A stretch of DNA of 64,000 nt from Blattamonas nauphoetae. Its lineage: Eukaryota > Preaxostyla > Oxymonadida. Below, in pieces: positions 34,301 to 45,570 of this stretch. Where the stretch lies: positions 157,729 to 221,728 of the forward strand of contig JARBJD010000106.1 of the NCBI GenBank assembly GCA_033064195.1, written 5' to 3'. The translations under genes and the position numbers were made by a program. A model generated the notes under the pieces. It worked only from the letters and a program-made list of their open reading frames with translations, made no database searches and was not told where the DNA came from. How positions within the stretch are numbered: the first letter of the stretch is position 1; each line of letters opens with the position of its first letter.

Positions 34301-36516
34301 AGCGATAGCGTTCTGAATCATCGATGCGACAGACGATGATTCGTGTTGAGTGCGTGTTCGATGTTGATTCCGGTTCCACGTCTCCCACCCCTTCCGAGTC
34401 AGTTCGAGAGCGTATTGGTTCTGCGGGTCGACGACAACAAGACTTTCGTCAGCCCAGAATTCGAGATGCATTTTGGTTGGAAGTTCAGGAGTTGTTTGTG
34501 GGGGAGGTTGACTGGACAACTTGGAGAACATTTGCGAGATCAAATCGACACTCTCACACACGATCGAAGACAACAAACCCGGCGGGGAGGAAGAGGAGTT
34601 CGACGTATTTGATGAGTCCGCTGAGAAGGAGATGCTTCTGAAGAACGCCGGAACGACGATCAGTCCGGTCTTGTTTCGCAAGAATGAAACATATGGGAGT
34701 GGCTGCGAGTCGTGGATTGGTCTGAACGAGAGACAGATGCGGCTGATTGAAGGAGGGACCACTGCTCGGATCTTTTGGCTGAGGAGGCGTGAGAGAAGAG
34801 TGAACGTTCTTCTCGACGGAGAAAATGGGGATGTGGTGGTCGGCCCTGCTCGCAGACACTTCCACACCCTGTACAGTCAAGGCAAGTGACAGCGCTGAAG
34901 TTGAGTGCTCGTCTGTTGTCATCATACAATTCTGAAGTGAGACGACGATATTGCCGAAGGAGACGTGACAGAACAGAGGAAGGACGAGGGCAGACACTGT
35001 TAGAGTGCAGTGAACAACAATTGACGACGAAGAGTGACCAACTTCGTTGTTTTCTGTCTCTTGTTCAGCTGTTTCCACAAGAATGACATTCCTCTGTTTT
35101 GGTTGGAGGAAAGTGACTTCTCCTCACTCTCGTCCAGATCGAGACAAACCAAAACACGGCCAAGATCCACTCCGAGTTGGAAGTCTGCTCGGTTTTGATT
35201 TTGATGGATTCCGTCAATCTCGGACTGGAACGCTACCTCAGCGATGTCGATAAAACATGCTTTCTTCTTCCTGCTCTCTGTTTTGGTGTGCGGTGATTGA
35301 GAACTGAACACGAGCTGTCGAACTCGCTTGAGGCGTCTCTTCTTCCAGTTCAGTCAACAGCAATTCCAACCCACGAGACAAATCATTCAGTGGCACACGA
35401 GGTACAACCGACGCTCGTTGAGTTCGGCGTGAACTTCTACTTCGGTTCTGCTTTCGCTGTTGTCGTCTCAGACGCCGCTTCGATCGAGCAACATCAACCT
35501 CGATCCGCCTCCCACACTCCTCCTGCGAGCTCACAACAAGATCAACAAGCGACACTCCCTTCTTCTTCTCCAGCCACTCTCGCCAAAGTCCAATCATCTT
35601 CATCAGCTCATTCACTGCCTCATCGTCTTCCTTCTCAACCTCAACCTTCGTGAACGACACAACCTGCCCTTCCGACTCGCCTCCCTTCTCTCCTTCCCAT
35701 TTATCCCGACTCTTCGTCCTCTCCCCATCCCCATCTCGATCCCGATCCTTATCAGTCAGGAACGACAGCGAGACTCCAGGTGGCTCGTCCCTCGGCAGCG
35801 AGGCTTGTCCCTCCATCGCCCCCACTCGCTTCACTCGACATCTTCGTCGGCGGTGTCGTCAGAATCGACGGCGCGGGAGGCAGCTGTTCGGCAGCGTCGC
35901 GAGTCGTTCGCATCCCAACATCCAACAAAGGCTCAGACATGCTCGTCGACTTCGAAATATCAGTCCCCAACGAATTCTGACCCATTTCGGGCGAACTCTG
36001 CGAGAAAAAGTTTGGCAGCACGGCAAACTCGGGTTTCAGATGTCCAACTTCAGCGCTTGCTATTCTCGCTTCTTCCGAAAGTGATGGAACTACAAATTGC
36101 ACGGTCCGTTCGCTAAACAATTTTGGCCCAGTTTCTGCACCACTCCATCCTTCCTCGTCTTTGCCCAGCGTTGGGAGCACATCATTTGTTGAATGGCTTC
36201 CAATTTCACAAACGTCGTTGCTCACGCTCACATCAGCCCCATTTCCCATTCCATTCTCATTTTCATTTCCATCTCCCCATCCATCTTCAGCACAGTCCCC
36301 AAACTTCATCTTCGTCAGATCTGAACGTGATATCGACAGAATGTCAAGTGTTCGCATGTAATTCATCGACGGTGAATCCTCCAAGTCAACTGACCTCGAT
36401 CGGCTCACTTTGGGTGACAAATGCAGCCCTTCTGTCCGCTCTGATGACACCAGGTCCCGCTTCGATTTCAACGGCATCAACTGGGCCGTTCTGTCTGCTT
36501 CCATTGATTTAATCAC
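34301..36516 (-). pseudogene. large host protein relic, possibly VPS13-like
   Basis: Overlapping minus-strand frames (36516-35752, 35834-35238, 35311-35000, 35078-34554, 34867-34301) each have coding-like composition and change frame at their junctions. They include a Ser-rich acidic N-terminal part, a Lys/Arg/Glu helix with REWLEKKKGVSLVDLVVSS, FQLGVDLGRVLVCLDLDESE, and KMHLEFWADESLVVVDPQNQ. Alternating hydrophobic strands and the VxVDLGxLxxxL pattern recall VPS13/chorein lipid-transfer proteins, but no diagnostic motif is present. The junctions do not look like clean introns, so a pseudogene is more likely than a spliced gene. The call is tentative. Confidence 0.3.
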
Positions 36517-37133
36517 TCTCTAGACACTTCTGTGAACTTTTGATTCAGTCAGTTAATCTTTGAGATTGGTATTTTCAGATTGGGACTGTTTCGGAGAAAC
36601 AGAATCTGGACAATGTCGCAATTTGTCTTAAAACCTCGACAGAACATTCCCTCGAATAATGACTAGCAAAACCGAGCAGTATTTGACAATGTTTCGTCTG
36701 CTTCATTGGGATTGATCATTCTGTTGGCGAACTTCAACTGCATCCTCGAAGCCTTCCGAGATCAGTCTTCTGAGGGAAGCTTATCCTATATTTTGCAGGG
36801 AAGGAGCCAAGTTCTTCCATTCATTGAGACATATCAGCATGTCTAAGATAGAAAGGAGCCAAGTGTTTCTTCATCGCTTGAAGAAATGTACAGCGTGGTG
36901 ATCGTGATAGGGATAGGAATAAAAGCGATTGAATAGCTGAAAAATGACTGTGAAGGATAAATCCGGTTCAGTAATGTTATGAGAGCGAGTAGCCAGCGTT
37001 CCGTTGGTGTTGAATCGATGCAATTGTGGAGGAGGCAGAACTTGTGAACATAAGGTTTAAAAACCTCAACAAGTTGCAGAATACCTTTTTGAAAATGAAT
37101 GGTTTTCGATGTAGTGCGTGAATCTTCCAGCGT
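36517..37133. other. no gene recognised
   Basis: No open frame of note and no repeat signature. Confidence 0.5.
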
Positions 37134-37448
37134 CTACAATCCAAATGATGAGAGACTTGAGAGGAGAATGGTGATCAATTCCAGAAGATTGCCGTGGAGA
37201 GAGGATTCATCGGACTGAATCGGAAGTGGCTGCAGAACGGTAAGCAAGTCCTGGAGAAATGAACTCCCAGCTATTTCGCAACAGAGCTCGGTGTCAATCC
37301 CTTTGATCGTTTCTGTTGCGAGATTTACTGCCGACTTACGAGTGTGAGATCGTTGACCGAAACAAGAGTGAGTACAAACGGGATCAACGAGGTCCATCTC
37401 CAATCCCAATGATTCGCTGCTCATTTTCGGCTTGAATCTGCAAATCAT
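37134..37448 (-). pseudogene. possible helical-repeat protein fragment
   Basis: A 104-codon minus frame (FLQDLLTVLQPLPIQSDESS; NLLELITILLSSLSS) is leucine-rich and helical in style, like the gene at 7.5 kb, but has no ATG start. It may be an isolated fragment; confidence is low. Confidence 0.3.
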
Positions 37449-37489
37449 GAGAAGAAAGAGGAAAATGGAACGAGATCGAATCTATGATA

Positions 37490-37535
37490 GTCCCGTGTTA
37501 AACCCGGACATGTTGTTTAAACCGAACGAAGCCCA
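37490..37535 (+). repeat. pogo-type terminus, left member of a 12.2-kb-spaced pair
   Basis: After a TA (37488-37489) the sequence reads GTCCCGTGTTAAACCCGGAC then ATGTTGTTTAAACCGAACGA. The reverse complement of 49622-49667 is nearly the same. It contains AACCCGG and AACCGA about 18 bp apart, the layout of the E1-E3 termini. Confidence 0.6.
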
Positions 37536-38174
37536 TTTCAGACACGTTTTGTCTTTTATCATCCATTTCTTGCAATCTTTTGTCTTGTTACTGCTCATTC
37601 GACTGAATGGAGATGAATACAGGGTGGCCCAGAGGAACTGGGACCGAATTATTCTCCACCAATTTATCGTTATTTTCCATTTCCTTCAAAATTCCTCGAA
37701 CAATTGACATTCTCCTTATTTTGAAAAAACACCGAGACAAACAAAAAAGTTTCGGAATGAAGTGCGGGTGTTTGCGATCAATTCGTCCATTGTCGTATCA
37801 AGTGGTCCACTGTGATTATCGTCCCGACAAACCTTATCTCCATCATGCGTATGTTCCCCTTCTTCCATATTTTCTTCCTTATTTGTCTTTTCAGCGAGAA
37901 TTGGTTTGTGACTTCCTACTCACACAATTGGGCAAAGATGAGTTATTGAACCATGGAAATGGTATAGTGTAGATAAAACCCGATACTTTGATAAAACCCG
38001 ATACTCTTCCGTGGTTGATCAGAACACATCATTTTTTTCATTGCTTCTTTCTCCATTTTTACGAATCATTTTGGATATTTTTGGGAACAAAATATAATTA
38101 TACGTAATTGTGAAGTGATATTTTGACTATTTGATCGACTTTATTGTTTCAATAAGTCAGTGTCAGGATTCTTC

Positions 38175-39789
38175 TTAATCGTCATCTCGCACCATTTCTC
38201 GACGAACAAGCCTTCTCCGAGATTCGGGACCTGCTTCATCACTTTCGGATCGAGAGTGGCTTCGGCGGCGACGTGGAGCTGGGCGGTCCCTCACTCTCCT
38301 TGATTGTGAATCTCGAGAAATATATTCGCGAGGAACAGTGAAATCTGTGATGAGAGTCTGTTTCCTGGGAGTTGTTTTCATAATGTTGTGAAATGAGGTC
38401 AGCAGAGATCCGTGATTGGTTTGGACCTCATTTGGAGGGAGAAAAGAACTTGGTTTGAGGAGGAGGTCGGTTCGAGTGTTAAATTGGTGAAGGAATGAAA
38501 TATCAATTTGCGGACAGAATTTTTTCAGGTTCATCAGAGTCGCCTCCAGAGAAAGGGGAAAACACCCACATCGGTTGAATGACGCCAAGATGGTCGACGA
38601 TTTGAACGCTTCACCAACAGCGTCAGGAAGAGCCTTTGCCAGGTTGACCCGATAGTCGACAATGCTTGAAGATGATGGTGGAATGAATAATCGTTTCAAT
38701 TGTTGCTTCAAATTGGAGAAGATGAACTGATCACACACCTGAAGAATGTGTGAGGTGTGTGATGGGTAGATGAGAATATGGATATGGTGCTGCTGACAAA
38801 GGGCAATAATTTCTTGATTGTGCCTTGTGAGATGCCCGTCCATCAATAGCAGAGCATTTCGATTTGATTTGTGGATTGCGTGACGAAAAGAAACGATTTC
38901 TGGAATTATGTTGTTGGACATAATTTCAACGTATGTCTTTGTGTTCATCCATCCCGATTCGTTGTTATTGACCTTGATGTGGTGTTGACCAAATTTTTCG
39001 AATTCTTTCACCGGAAGCTTTGAAGGCCAGAGTAAAATAGGATCCAGATGAATTCCGGTCGAATTGACTGTTCCCACGAGAGTAGCATTTTGGACTCGAG
39101 AAGAGGACGGAATCGGAGGACATGGTTCACCAGCGTAGTAAACCACTAAAGATGAATAGTCTTCTCCGATCCGGAGAGATGATTCATCCATGTTGAAGAT
39201 TAGATCTTCATGGATGTTTTCCGATTTTATGGTATTTTCCAAAAGTTCAAACCAACCCACAATGTTCGCACGAGTGCTTGCTTTCAACCGATCAGGGTCT
39301 AGATACCCAGGTTTCATTGCGTCGAGGAGAGAATGGCGTTTGAGGAAAGCGTTGACGTTCCACATGCTCAACGTGGGATGGTCAGGATTGAATCTCACGC
39401 TCTTTGCGTAAATACCATTCATCTAGAAAATGAAAACCGTGAAAAAAACAAACTTCTTGAAGAATCTCAGCCTTTTTCATGGGTTTTTTCTCAACGATTT
39501 TGGTCAGAATTTTGTCATATAGTTCACTCTCATCACGAGTTGTCATCAATAGTGGCCTTCCATCTTTTCCAGGTGGACGATTTTCTTTTTCAGCTTTTCT
39601 TCCACGTTTCAGAGCCGCTTCGCTGCAAACACCAGCTTGAACGACGGTGTCAAGTGTCACATTGTGCTCCGCGTAAATTTTCAAACCTCTTTCCACTCGA
39701 GATGGAAGTGATCTTATATCACTTCCACTCATGAGATGCGAAACATCTCGTGGTGAAAGAGGAGGTGAGATTGGGCGGTCTTTTTCCAT
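38175..39789 (-). CDS. pogo-like transposase (DDE_1), E2, two exons
   Basis: Exon 1 runs from the ATG at 39789 (MEKDRPISPPLSP) to 39454, the intron is 39453-39423 (31 nt, GTTTGT...TTCTAG), and exon 2 continues from 39422 to the TAA at 38175. The N-terminal helix-turn-helix (VTLDTVVQAGVCSEAALKRG) matches E1. The core has NMDESSLRIG, LLLMDGHLTRHN and QVCDQFIFSNLK, giving the three acidic catalytic positions. A central GWFELLENTI helix and C-terminal STILASFNRCGCFPLS block match the family. The tail is Arg/Ser-rich and basic, ending RRLVRREMVRDDD, possibly a nuclear-localisation region. The product is about 526 residues. No break is seen. Confidence 0.9.
39423..39453 (-). other. 31-nt intron in E2 transposase
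   Basis: GT...AG, pyrimidine-rich, between codons for ILQE and MNGIYAK. Reading through would end the protein within about 20 codons, whereas removing it joins the helix-turn-helix domain to the catalytic core in frame. Confidence 0.8.
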
Positions 39790-40152
39790 TGTTGTGGGTC
39801 TGATCGAACATGACTTCAACAACTCAAAGATTTATTGGTTCTCGTCATCAAACGATGGCCAATCACCACTTTTGTATCATTTTGAGCACAAAAATCGAGA
39901 CGCATAAAATGAGGTTGTGGGGGAAATGACGAAAACAGATAAATTTGGGTAACCAGTGACACTGTGGAGGGTATCGGGTTAAATTAAAGTATCGGGTTAA
40001 ATCCAGACTATATGACATGCTAGTTTAAGTCTTTTACCCTTTTTCTTCCATTTTAGTGGTTGTTGTGCTATTTTGTATTCTTTCGGGGGATGACCGTCGA
40101 AAGACAGGCCAGTTTTGTCATAATTCAGCTTGATCTGATAAAACCAACCTGA

Positions 40153-40869
40153 ATTGGGAAATAAAGTACCAACTTTCGTACTTGGGAAGAATCAACCCCG
40201 TGATTTATTGTTACTTTGGGGCTACTAGCAAAATGTGAGAAAACTCACGTCTGTTCACCTCCTGTTCGTCATCCCTTACCATGAGCAAACGTGCAAACAC
40301 ACCCTGAACAGTGTGTGCTGGAGCAAAAAGTTCGTCAGCACAACTTGCACACTTGGTAAACCAAACGATCGGTGGGATGGATCACCAGAATAACACTTCT
40401 CGTGGTAAACAGCCTCCTTCTTGGAGTGTATTTCCTTTTGAATCAGACTATAATGAGGAATTCAGAGTCCAGTCTGATCAATAGTCAAGGCTTTACACAA
40501 AATATTGAAAGATGAGTTCGTTTTTCCAATATTCCTTCGTTTCGGCGAGAAAGGTGATGATTAGCCAACAATTCGACATTATTTTAATGTAATTTCGTCC
40601 AAATTGATCAAATAATATTTGTTTCAATCGATTTTCCACCATTATTCATGGATTCGATCATCCTCCAGATTCTGTGCTGATATTCAGAAATGATGGGCCC
40701 AAAGTGCACAAGATCGAACAACATGCACAAACCACCACAAACACCACATCCAACACAATGACTTCTGAAGCGATCAATCGAAAGATCGTGTGTTTTCTCG
40801 ACTCTCTTTCATCTTTCTTCATGTTGTTATGCTCTATATCTCATATCACCCTCTCAGATTGGGGCCAAA
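40153..40869. other. no gene recognised
   Basis: Moderately AT-rich; frames short. Nothing supportable. Confidence 0.5.
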
Positions 40870-41475
40870 ACAGAGAACATTATTGTGCAGGATTGGTATG
40901 TCCCGCTTTCGTTCACCTCTCTTTTTTTGACTTTACACTTCTTTCGAACATAATTACAGATGGATTGAAGATGGAATGAGATGGATCCAACTGCCCGTCT
41001 CGTTCGGTCAATAAAATGCTGAAATGCTCGCACTGTATGTCGCCCTCTCTTTTTACCTCTCTCTTTATTGTTTTTTTCTAAGTTGGGACTTAATTGTTGA
41101 TAGATTGACAATGAAAAGTGAATGATCAAACTGGCCGTCTCCTTCGGGCAAGGAAATGCAGAAGAGCACACACTGTAAGCTTCCCTCTCTGTTGACCTCT
41201 CTATTTATTGTTTCTTCTCTTTTTTAAGACCTCATCACCAATCGATACGGTGTGAAAGGACTCTGATCAAACCTTTTGTCCTGATCGGACAGTGAATTGC
41301 ATTATTACGCACACCGTGTGTTCTTCTCTTTATTTGCCTCAATTTTTATAGTTTTTCTTCTTTTTAAGACTTACTGAGCAATAGGTACCTTTTGAAATGA
41401 CTCTGATCAAACGGGCTGTCATAATCAGACGATGCGATGCCGAAGAGCACCAACTGTATGTTCATCCCTTTGTTT
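40870..41475. repeat. diverged tandem repeat, period about 120-170 bp, four to five units
   Basis: Each unit contains CA(C/A)ACTGTA-, CCCTCTCTTT(T)-ACCTCTCT-TTATTGTTT-TTCT, an AGACTT-type block, GATCAAACT-G-CGTC-T and CGGGCAA-like segments in the same order (for example near 40895, 41030, 41175, 41320 and 41455). Units differ strongly, so the array is old. Confidence 0.5.
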
Positions 41476-42979
41476 CCTCTCATTTATCTTCTTGACTTAT
41501 CATTCTCTCTCTCCTTGTCATTCCCCTCATCTCTTTCTCTCGTCTTCGTTTTTCTCGTGATGTTGGTTCTTTTGCACAGTCTCTACTGTCCCAGAAGCAA
41601 AACTGTCTATTTGGGAATGGAAACGTGATGATGAACATCAGCTCGGCGCTTCGTCTCTCGACAATGAGTACCGACAACACATAATCTCTTCTCTCCGTTT
41701 TACTGTTGATTTACAAGCAGGGCTTTCCAAAAATACCCATACTTTTCTGGAAGTGGACGAAAAAATGAAAATGCTCGTTTGTTGAAGACCCTTCAGATTC
41801 TTAAGAAATCTCTTGTTTTAAACAGAGCTGTGAAGTGAAATAGAGATTGTCCAGTCTGCGGACAACAAATGGACAATAAAGTGGGACTCATGATCTGTCA
41901 AACTGAATATGAGGCTATGAGGAGACAGGGGGGATATGAATATGCACTGCAGTTGTTAACGTTTGCGGAGGATGTGAGAGAAGATCGAGTTTCTTCTTCG
42001 TGTTCCTGTTATTGGGAGAAAGAAGAGTGGGCTTGAGTTGTTTGATTCGGTCATCTTGTTCTTCATGTTGGAGGATGACGTGGAAGATTGTCCTTTATGC
42101 AATTGATCTGCTGGAGGAATTCAGCTATATTTGATCATATCGTTCTCAGCTCTCCTCTCTTCACTTGACCAAGACAATGCCGATTTGGGAGCAGTGGATC
42201 TGCTACACTGGAGAACACGCAACTTTTGGATGGGTGGATGACCGCCTTCACACCAGACAGTGGAGGAGTGGTAATACTAATGACCCTTTCTTGAACACCA
42301 TGTCCAACAAACTCTGTTCCGATTCTCTAGTTCACTCGTTTAAAATACTGAATCAACATCATCACGTCCCATTTGGACGATGTTGATGTCATCTGTCCGG
42401 ATTGTGCAGTCATCTAAACCTCAGCCCGACAAAGCGGGTTCGACGTCACTAACTGGAAGTTAACATGTTGTACGAACGGCTGTAACCGGTAAAATGCTGT
42501 CTGCATCTATGCAATCAAGTTCTGCACCCTCTACAACATCGAAGGGACAGACTAAGACACCCACGCAGAAGGAGGATCCCTCTTTTCAGCTTGAGAAAAC
42601 TGGAATTAATGGAGTAAATCACCGTGCAGAACTGCAAATCGAATGGAAAAGATCAGGAATTGACTGTCTAGTCGACCAAACGTATATCATCAGATCGTGT
42701 CGTGACATGATGATGTTTCAACAACTTTCACGAATTATTCGCTCACATGATGCACTTGAGGTGAAATCTGATCAATTATCGCAACAACGTATGAAAATCT
42801 TGAGATTCGAGAAAATCTGATCCCCAGCTACCGCCTGCACGCAGTAATGCAATCCCCCTTCGTCGACGTGATTATCTTCGAAACAATGCCCAAAACGACT
42901 CCCATTCGTCTTGTGGAATGGTCTGAAGACGTTTATGAAGAAGGACGATGATGACAACACGTGGATTCCAGATAACAAT
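41476..42979. other. mostly unrecognised; may hold the 5' part of the ABC relic
   Basis: Plus-strand frames at 42165-42386 and 42494-42820 lack motifs. The stretch IRLVEWSEDVYEEGR near 42905 could belong to the ABC transporter relic that follows. No repeat was found. Confidence 0.35.
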
Positions 42980-44089
42980 TCGGTTGATCCTTCACAACTC
43001 CAACTTTCCTCACTCGACTCCGTTCCTCTTCTCGGTCTCTACCACTACACTCCGTCACCATCAACTATGCCACACAACACTCTGACATTGAATCACGGGG
43101 AATACTGCGCGCTGGTAGGGACGTTGGGATGAGGGAAGCCACTGCTTCTGTCGGCGCTCACAGGGCTAAACGACGCGTGGGGAGGAAGAAGGTTTGTGGG
43201 TGACCAAGCCGTGCTCATGCCACAGGATCCATTTGTGCAGGACACGTCACTGCGAAGCATCAATCTATATGGATCAGAGTTGGACCAGACGAGGCTGGAG
43301 TGTGTGGTGCGTGCATGCTGCTTCAACACGGATGAAAAAGCGAAGCCCGACGGACTGAACACGTTCGTTGGCGGTCACAGGCGAAAGTTATGCGGAGGAC
43401 AGAAGCAGCGGATGTGTCTGGCGCATGTGTGCTATTCGATTCTGATGCAACGCGAGGCCGACTCCAACACATCCTCAGACTCTGATTCAGAATCAAACCA
43501 CAAGCAAGCTGGAGAAGGCCACAGCGGCATGGAGCGAGTGGTGCTTCTGAACAGCCCACGATCGGCGTGCAATATACAAGCAGCAGACACACCTTTAGAG
43601 GAAGGCTACGCTGTACCCACAATTCACTCTGCTCCGTCTCCCTCGCATACTATGGATAAGATAGATGGAAATGAGGAGGGAGCTGAAACGGAATCAGCCG
43701 TACAGTCCACTTGTGTGATCACTCTCCACGCGATCGTGTCGTTATTCATTGTTTCCGTTCTGAAAACACTTGCTGACACAGCGGTCGCCCCACTAGAAGA
43801 GGCTCTAAAGGAGAAACAGAGGAAGGACGCACAAACCGACACGCGGTCAGATTCTTTCAATTTGGACAACATCGTCTCTGAGGCCCCAGCGATCTGCCAG
43901 ATGGGACCAGGCGAGATCATTGTGCGGATAGTGGCCGAGGTGCAGGATCAGAGCGATTGTCATGCAATTGGACGATGCCACAAATGTGTGATCGTCTGTC
44001 AAACACGCCAACACTTCCATCAAACGCTCGCTGCTCGACGTGGGTGTGATCCAAAAGCTGTTCGGGCTGCTTTTGGAAAGAGGACGTAG
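42980..44089 (+). pseudogene. ABC transporter nucleotide-binding domain relic (ABCC-like)
   Basis: The frame reads LNHGEYCALVGTLG, then a TGA at 43132, then GKPLLLSALTGL: a Walker A motif (G-x-x-G-x-G-K-S/T) with a stop in its sixth position and Pro where Ser/Thr is expected. Downstream are VLMPQDPFVQDTSLRSINLY (Q-loop in the style of MRP/ABCC half-sites), LNTFVGGHRRKLCGGQKQRM (a degenerate LSGGQ signature) and a hydrophobic segment (VITLHAIVSLFIVSVL) that may be a membrane helix. The Walker B region is not recognisable. In the host such proteins export conjugates across membranes; this copy is not functional. Confidence 0.7.
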
Positions 44090-44379
44090 TGATGATGAGC
44101 GTGCCGCTTCGGGTGGAGGGAGAGAGTCGCGATAGTGACGCTTCGTCCTTCTTTCTCTTTGTGATTCTTTGTACAGATGCATCTCGGCAGTCTCACCCTC
44201 ACTCCGACTCGACATGATGGAAGGGCTTTGTCAGAACACAGAATAGGTTGTGGAGTCGAAACTGTCCAATGCAATCTCGCCGTCATTCACAACGTCGTGC
44301 GATCTCTCCACAGGAAGGGCGATGAGACAGCGAGATATCGAATGACTTCACCGTTGAGATCGAATGTGACTGCCTCATC

Positions 44380-45570
44380 ATCTCCCTCCATCTCCCGCTC
44401 ACTATCATCATCTCATTCCATCTCCCACCCACGATCATCGACCCCGTCCACTCCCACCCACGATCATCGTCTCCGTCCACTCCCACTCACGATCGTCGTC
44501 GTCTCCGTCCGCTCCCACTCACGATCGTCGTCGTCTCCGTCCACTCCCACTCACGATCATCATCGACTCCGTCCGCTCCCACACGATCATCATCGACTCC
44601 GTCCGCTCCCACTCACGATCGTCGTCGTCTCCGTCCGCTCCCACTCACGATCATCATCGACTCCGTCCGCTCCCACTCACGATCGTCGTCGTCTCCGTCC
44701 GCTCCCACTCACGATCATCATCGACTCCGTACGCTCCCACTCACGATCGTCGTCGTCTCCGTCCGCTCCCACACACGATCATCATCGACTCCGTCCGCTC
44801 CCACTCACGATCGTCGTCGTCTCCGTCCGCTCCCACTCACGATCATCATCGACTCCGTACGCTCCCACTCACGATCGTCGTCGTCTCCGTCCGCTCCCAC
44901 ACTCGATCATCATCGACTCCGTCCGCTCCCACTCACGATCATCATCGACTCCGTCTGCTCCCACACACGATCATCATCGACTCCGTCCGCTCCCACACAC
45001 GATCATCATCGACTCCGTCCGCTCCCACTCACGATCATCATCGACTCCGTCCGCTCCCACGATCATCATCGACTCCGTCCGCTCCCACACACGATCATCA
45101 TCGACTCCGTCCGCTCCCACACGATCATCATCGACTCCGTCCGCTCCCACACACGATCATCATCGACTCCGTCCGCTCCCACACACGATCATCATCGACT
45201 CCGTCCGCTCCCACACACGATCATCATCGACTCCGTCCGCTCCCACTCACGATCATCATCGACTCCGTCCGCTCCCACTCACGATCATCATCGACTCCGT
45301 CCGCTCCCACACACGATCATCATCGACTCCGTCCGCTCCCACACACGATCATCATCGACTCCGTCCGCTCCCACACGATCATCATCGACTCCGTCCGCTC
45401 CCACTCACGATCATCATCGACTCCGTCCGCTCCCACACACGATCATCGTCGACTCCGTCCGCTCCCGCACACGATCGTCACCGTCTCCGTCCGCTTCCAC
45501 TCACGATCATCGACTCCGTCCGCTTCCACTCACGATCATCATCGACTCCGTCCGCTCCCACTCCCAATCT
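44380..45570. repeat. 32-bp minisatellite, about 36 copies
   Basis: The unit GATCATCATCGACTCCGTCC followed by GCTCCCACTCAC repeats with period 32; some units are 28-30 bp through loss of CACA. Two subtypes alternate in the left part: CATCATCGACTCC and CGTCGTCGTCTCC. The right part is uniform, which suggests recent amplification there. The 491-codon plus frame across it is an artefact of the repeat. Confidence 0.95.

Larger units (their letters stand above)
37965..40010 (-). mobile_element. pogo-like DNA transposon E2 (2046 bp), looks whole
   Basis: The left end TAGTGTAGATAAAACCCGAT and the right end read inward TAGTCTGGATTTAACCCGAT form inverted repeats. Each has a second AACCCGAT 18 bp further in (18-19 bp on the right). 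TA flanks both ends (37963-37964 and 40011-40012). The unsplit copy of the surrounding repeat at 48.35 kb has a single TA at this point, which proves the boundaries and the insertion. One transposase gene with one short intron occupies the interior. Confidence 0.95.
37617..40152 (+). repeat. 488-bp repeat R, copy A (split by pogo E2)
   Basis: 37617-37964 plus 40013-40152 match, as far as I can compare by eye without a mismatch, the reverse complement of 48217-48704. Its left end reads ATACAGGGTGGCCCAGAGGA and its right end TAAAACCAACCTGA. These recall Tc1/mariner-type ends, but no target duplication is evident. It encodes a conserved short frame (see copy B). Confidence 0.85.

Noticed and set aside
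43196-45560. CRISPR-like array at 44.4-45.6 kb
   Set aside because: The 32-bp units are contiguous with no unique spacers; it is a minisatellite.
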